Below, in pieces: positions 13,327 through 13,746 of a DNA stretch of 13,746 bases. The position numbers and the translations under genes are program-made. The DNA lies in contig DHIV01000011.1 of NCBI GenBank assembly GCA_002403995.1, forward strand, positions 1 to 13,746, in the 5' to 3' direction. Within the stretch, counting starts at the first letter, position 1. Each line of letters opens with the position of its first letter. The notes under the pieces were generated by a model. That model did no database searches. It was not told the DNA's origin and saw only the letters and a program-made list of their open reading frames with translations. Origin of the DNA: Gallionella sp. UBA4737. GTDB lineage: Bacteria; Pseudomonadota; Gammaproteobacteria; Burkholderiales; Gallionellaceae.

Positions 13327-13746
13327 ATGACGAATCAAGATGAGTTGAAGCGCGCAGTTGCCAGGGCCGCGATCGAGTATGTGCCGTTCGATTGTATCGT
13401 CGGCGTGGGCACCGGATCCACCGCCAATTTTTTCATCGATGAACTGGCCAAGATCAAGCACAAGATACGCGGCGCGGTCGCCAGCTCCGAAGCTTCGGCA
13501 AAGCGCCTGATGGGGCACGGCATCGAGGTGTTGCCGCTCAATGATGCAGGCAGCCTGCAGGTGTATGTAGATGGAGCGGATGAGATCACGCGCCATCTGC
13601 ACATGATCAAGGGCGGCGGCGGCGCGCTGACACGCGAGAAGATCGTCGCGGCAGCCAGCAAGAAATTCATCTGCGTATGCGATGCCAGCAAGCTGGTGGA
13701 TGTGCTGGGCAAGTTCCCGTTGCCGGTAGAAGTGATTCCGATGGCG
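13327..13746 (+). CDS. rpiA: Ribose-5-phosphate isomerase A, 5' part (cut by window end)
   Basis: The first 140 codons of an enzyme normally about 215-220 residues long that interconverts ribose 5-phosphate and ribulose 5-phosphate in the pentose phosphate pathway. Phosphate-binding VGTGSTANFF (27-36) and SSEAS (53-57), and the active-site segments D82-G-A-D85-E-I and K95-G-G-G-G-A-L-T-R-E104-K, are present. These correspond to the E. coli D81, D84, K94 and E103 with an offset of one. AAGGA at 13315-13319, 7 bases before the ATG, supports the start. The frame is intact to the last base of the window, so truncation is only an edge effect. Confidence 0.96.
   Translation, partial: MTNQDELKRAVARAAIEYVPFDCIVGVGTGSTANFFIDELAKIKHKIRGAVASSEASAKRLMGHGIEVLPLNDAGSLQVYVDGADEITRHLHMIKGGGGALTREKIVAAASKKFICVCDASKLVDVLGKFPLPVEVIPMA

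Overview
The window reads as chromosomal DNA of a moderately GC-rich betaproteobacterium. Protein-level resemblance (rubrerythrin, UbiA, RecG, the outer-membrane barrel) suggests the Gallionellaceae/Nitrosomonadales area. That placement is inference from remembered family sequences, not from a search.

Layout: (1) 1-2081, plus strand: a putative oxidative-stress operon of rubrerythrin, rubredoxin and a rubredoxin-reductase-like flavoprotein. NAD(P)H would pass electrons through the reductase and rubredoxin to rubrerythrin, which reduces peroxide. The rubredoxin frame has an in-frame TAA as codon 5, and the reductase carries an about 29-codon in-frame insertion that is a palindromic repeat. (2) 2143-8556, minus strand: a DegP/MucD-type periplasmic protease, UbiA (ubiquinone synthesis), a GT-C membrane glycosyltransferase and RecG helicase. 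(3) 8557-9556: RidA on the minus strand, flanked on both sides by repeat-rich DNA: an inverted pair of GTAG-headed REP-like sequences, an AT-rich perfect-core palindrome and a second REP cluster. (4) 9557-11287, minus strand: phosphoglucomutase, also with an in-frame palindromic insertion of about 30 codons. (5) 11490-13022, plus strand: a secreted protein joining a FecR domain to an outer-membrane beta-barrel through an Ala/Pro/Glu linker. It is preceded by a good sigma70-type promoter. (6) 13023-13326: a palindromic repeat cluster flanked by 9-bp direct repeats, then a terminator, then the first 140 codons of rpiA, cut by the window end.

Most genes are ordinary housekeeping genes. The unusual layer is a set of small palindromic repeats that have entered genes in frame as well as intergenic DNA. 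Two copies of one hairpin family, one inside the reductase gene and one beside ridA, differ by paired, compensating changes in their stems. The other points worth checking are the broken rubredoxin and the FecR-barrel fusion. No rRNA, tRNA, CRISPR array or complete insertion sequence was seen.
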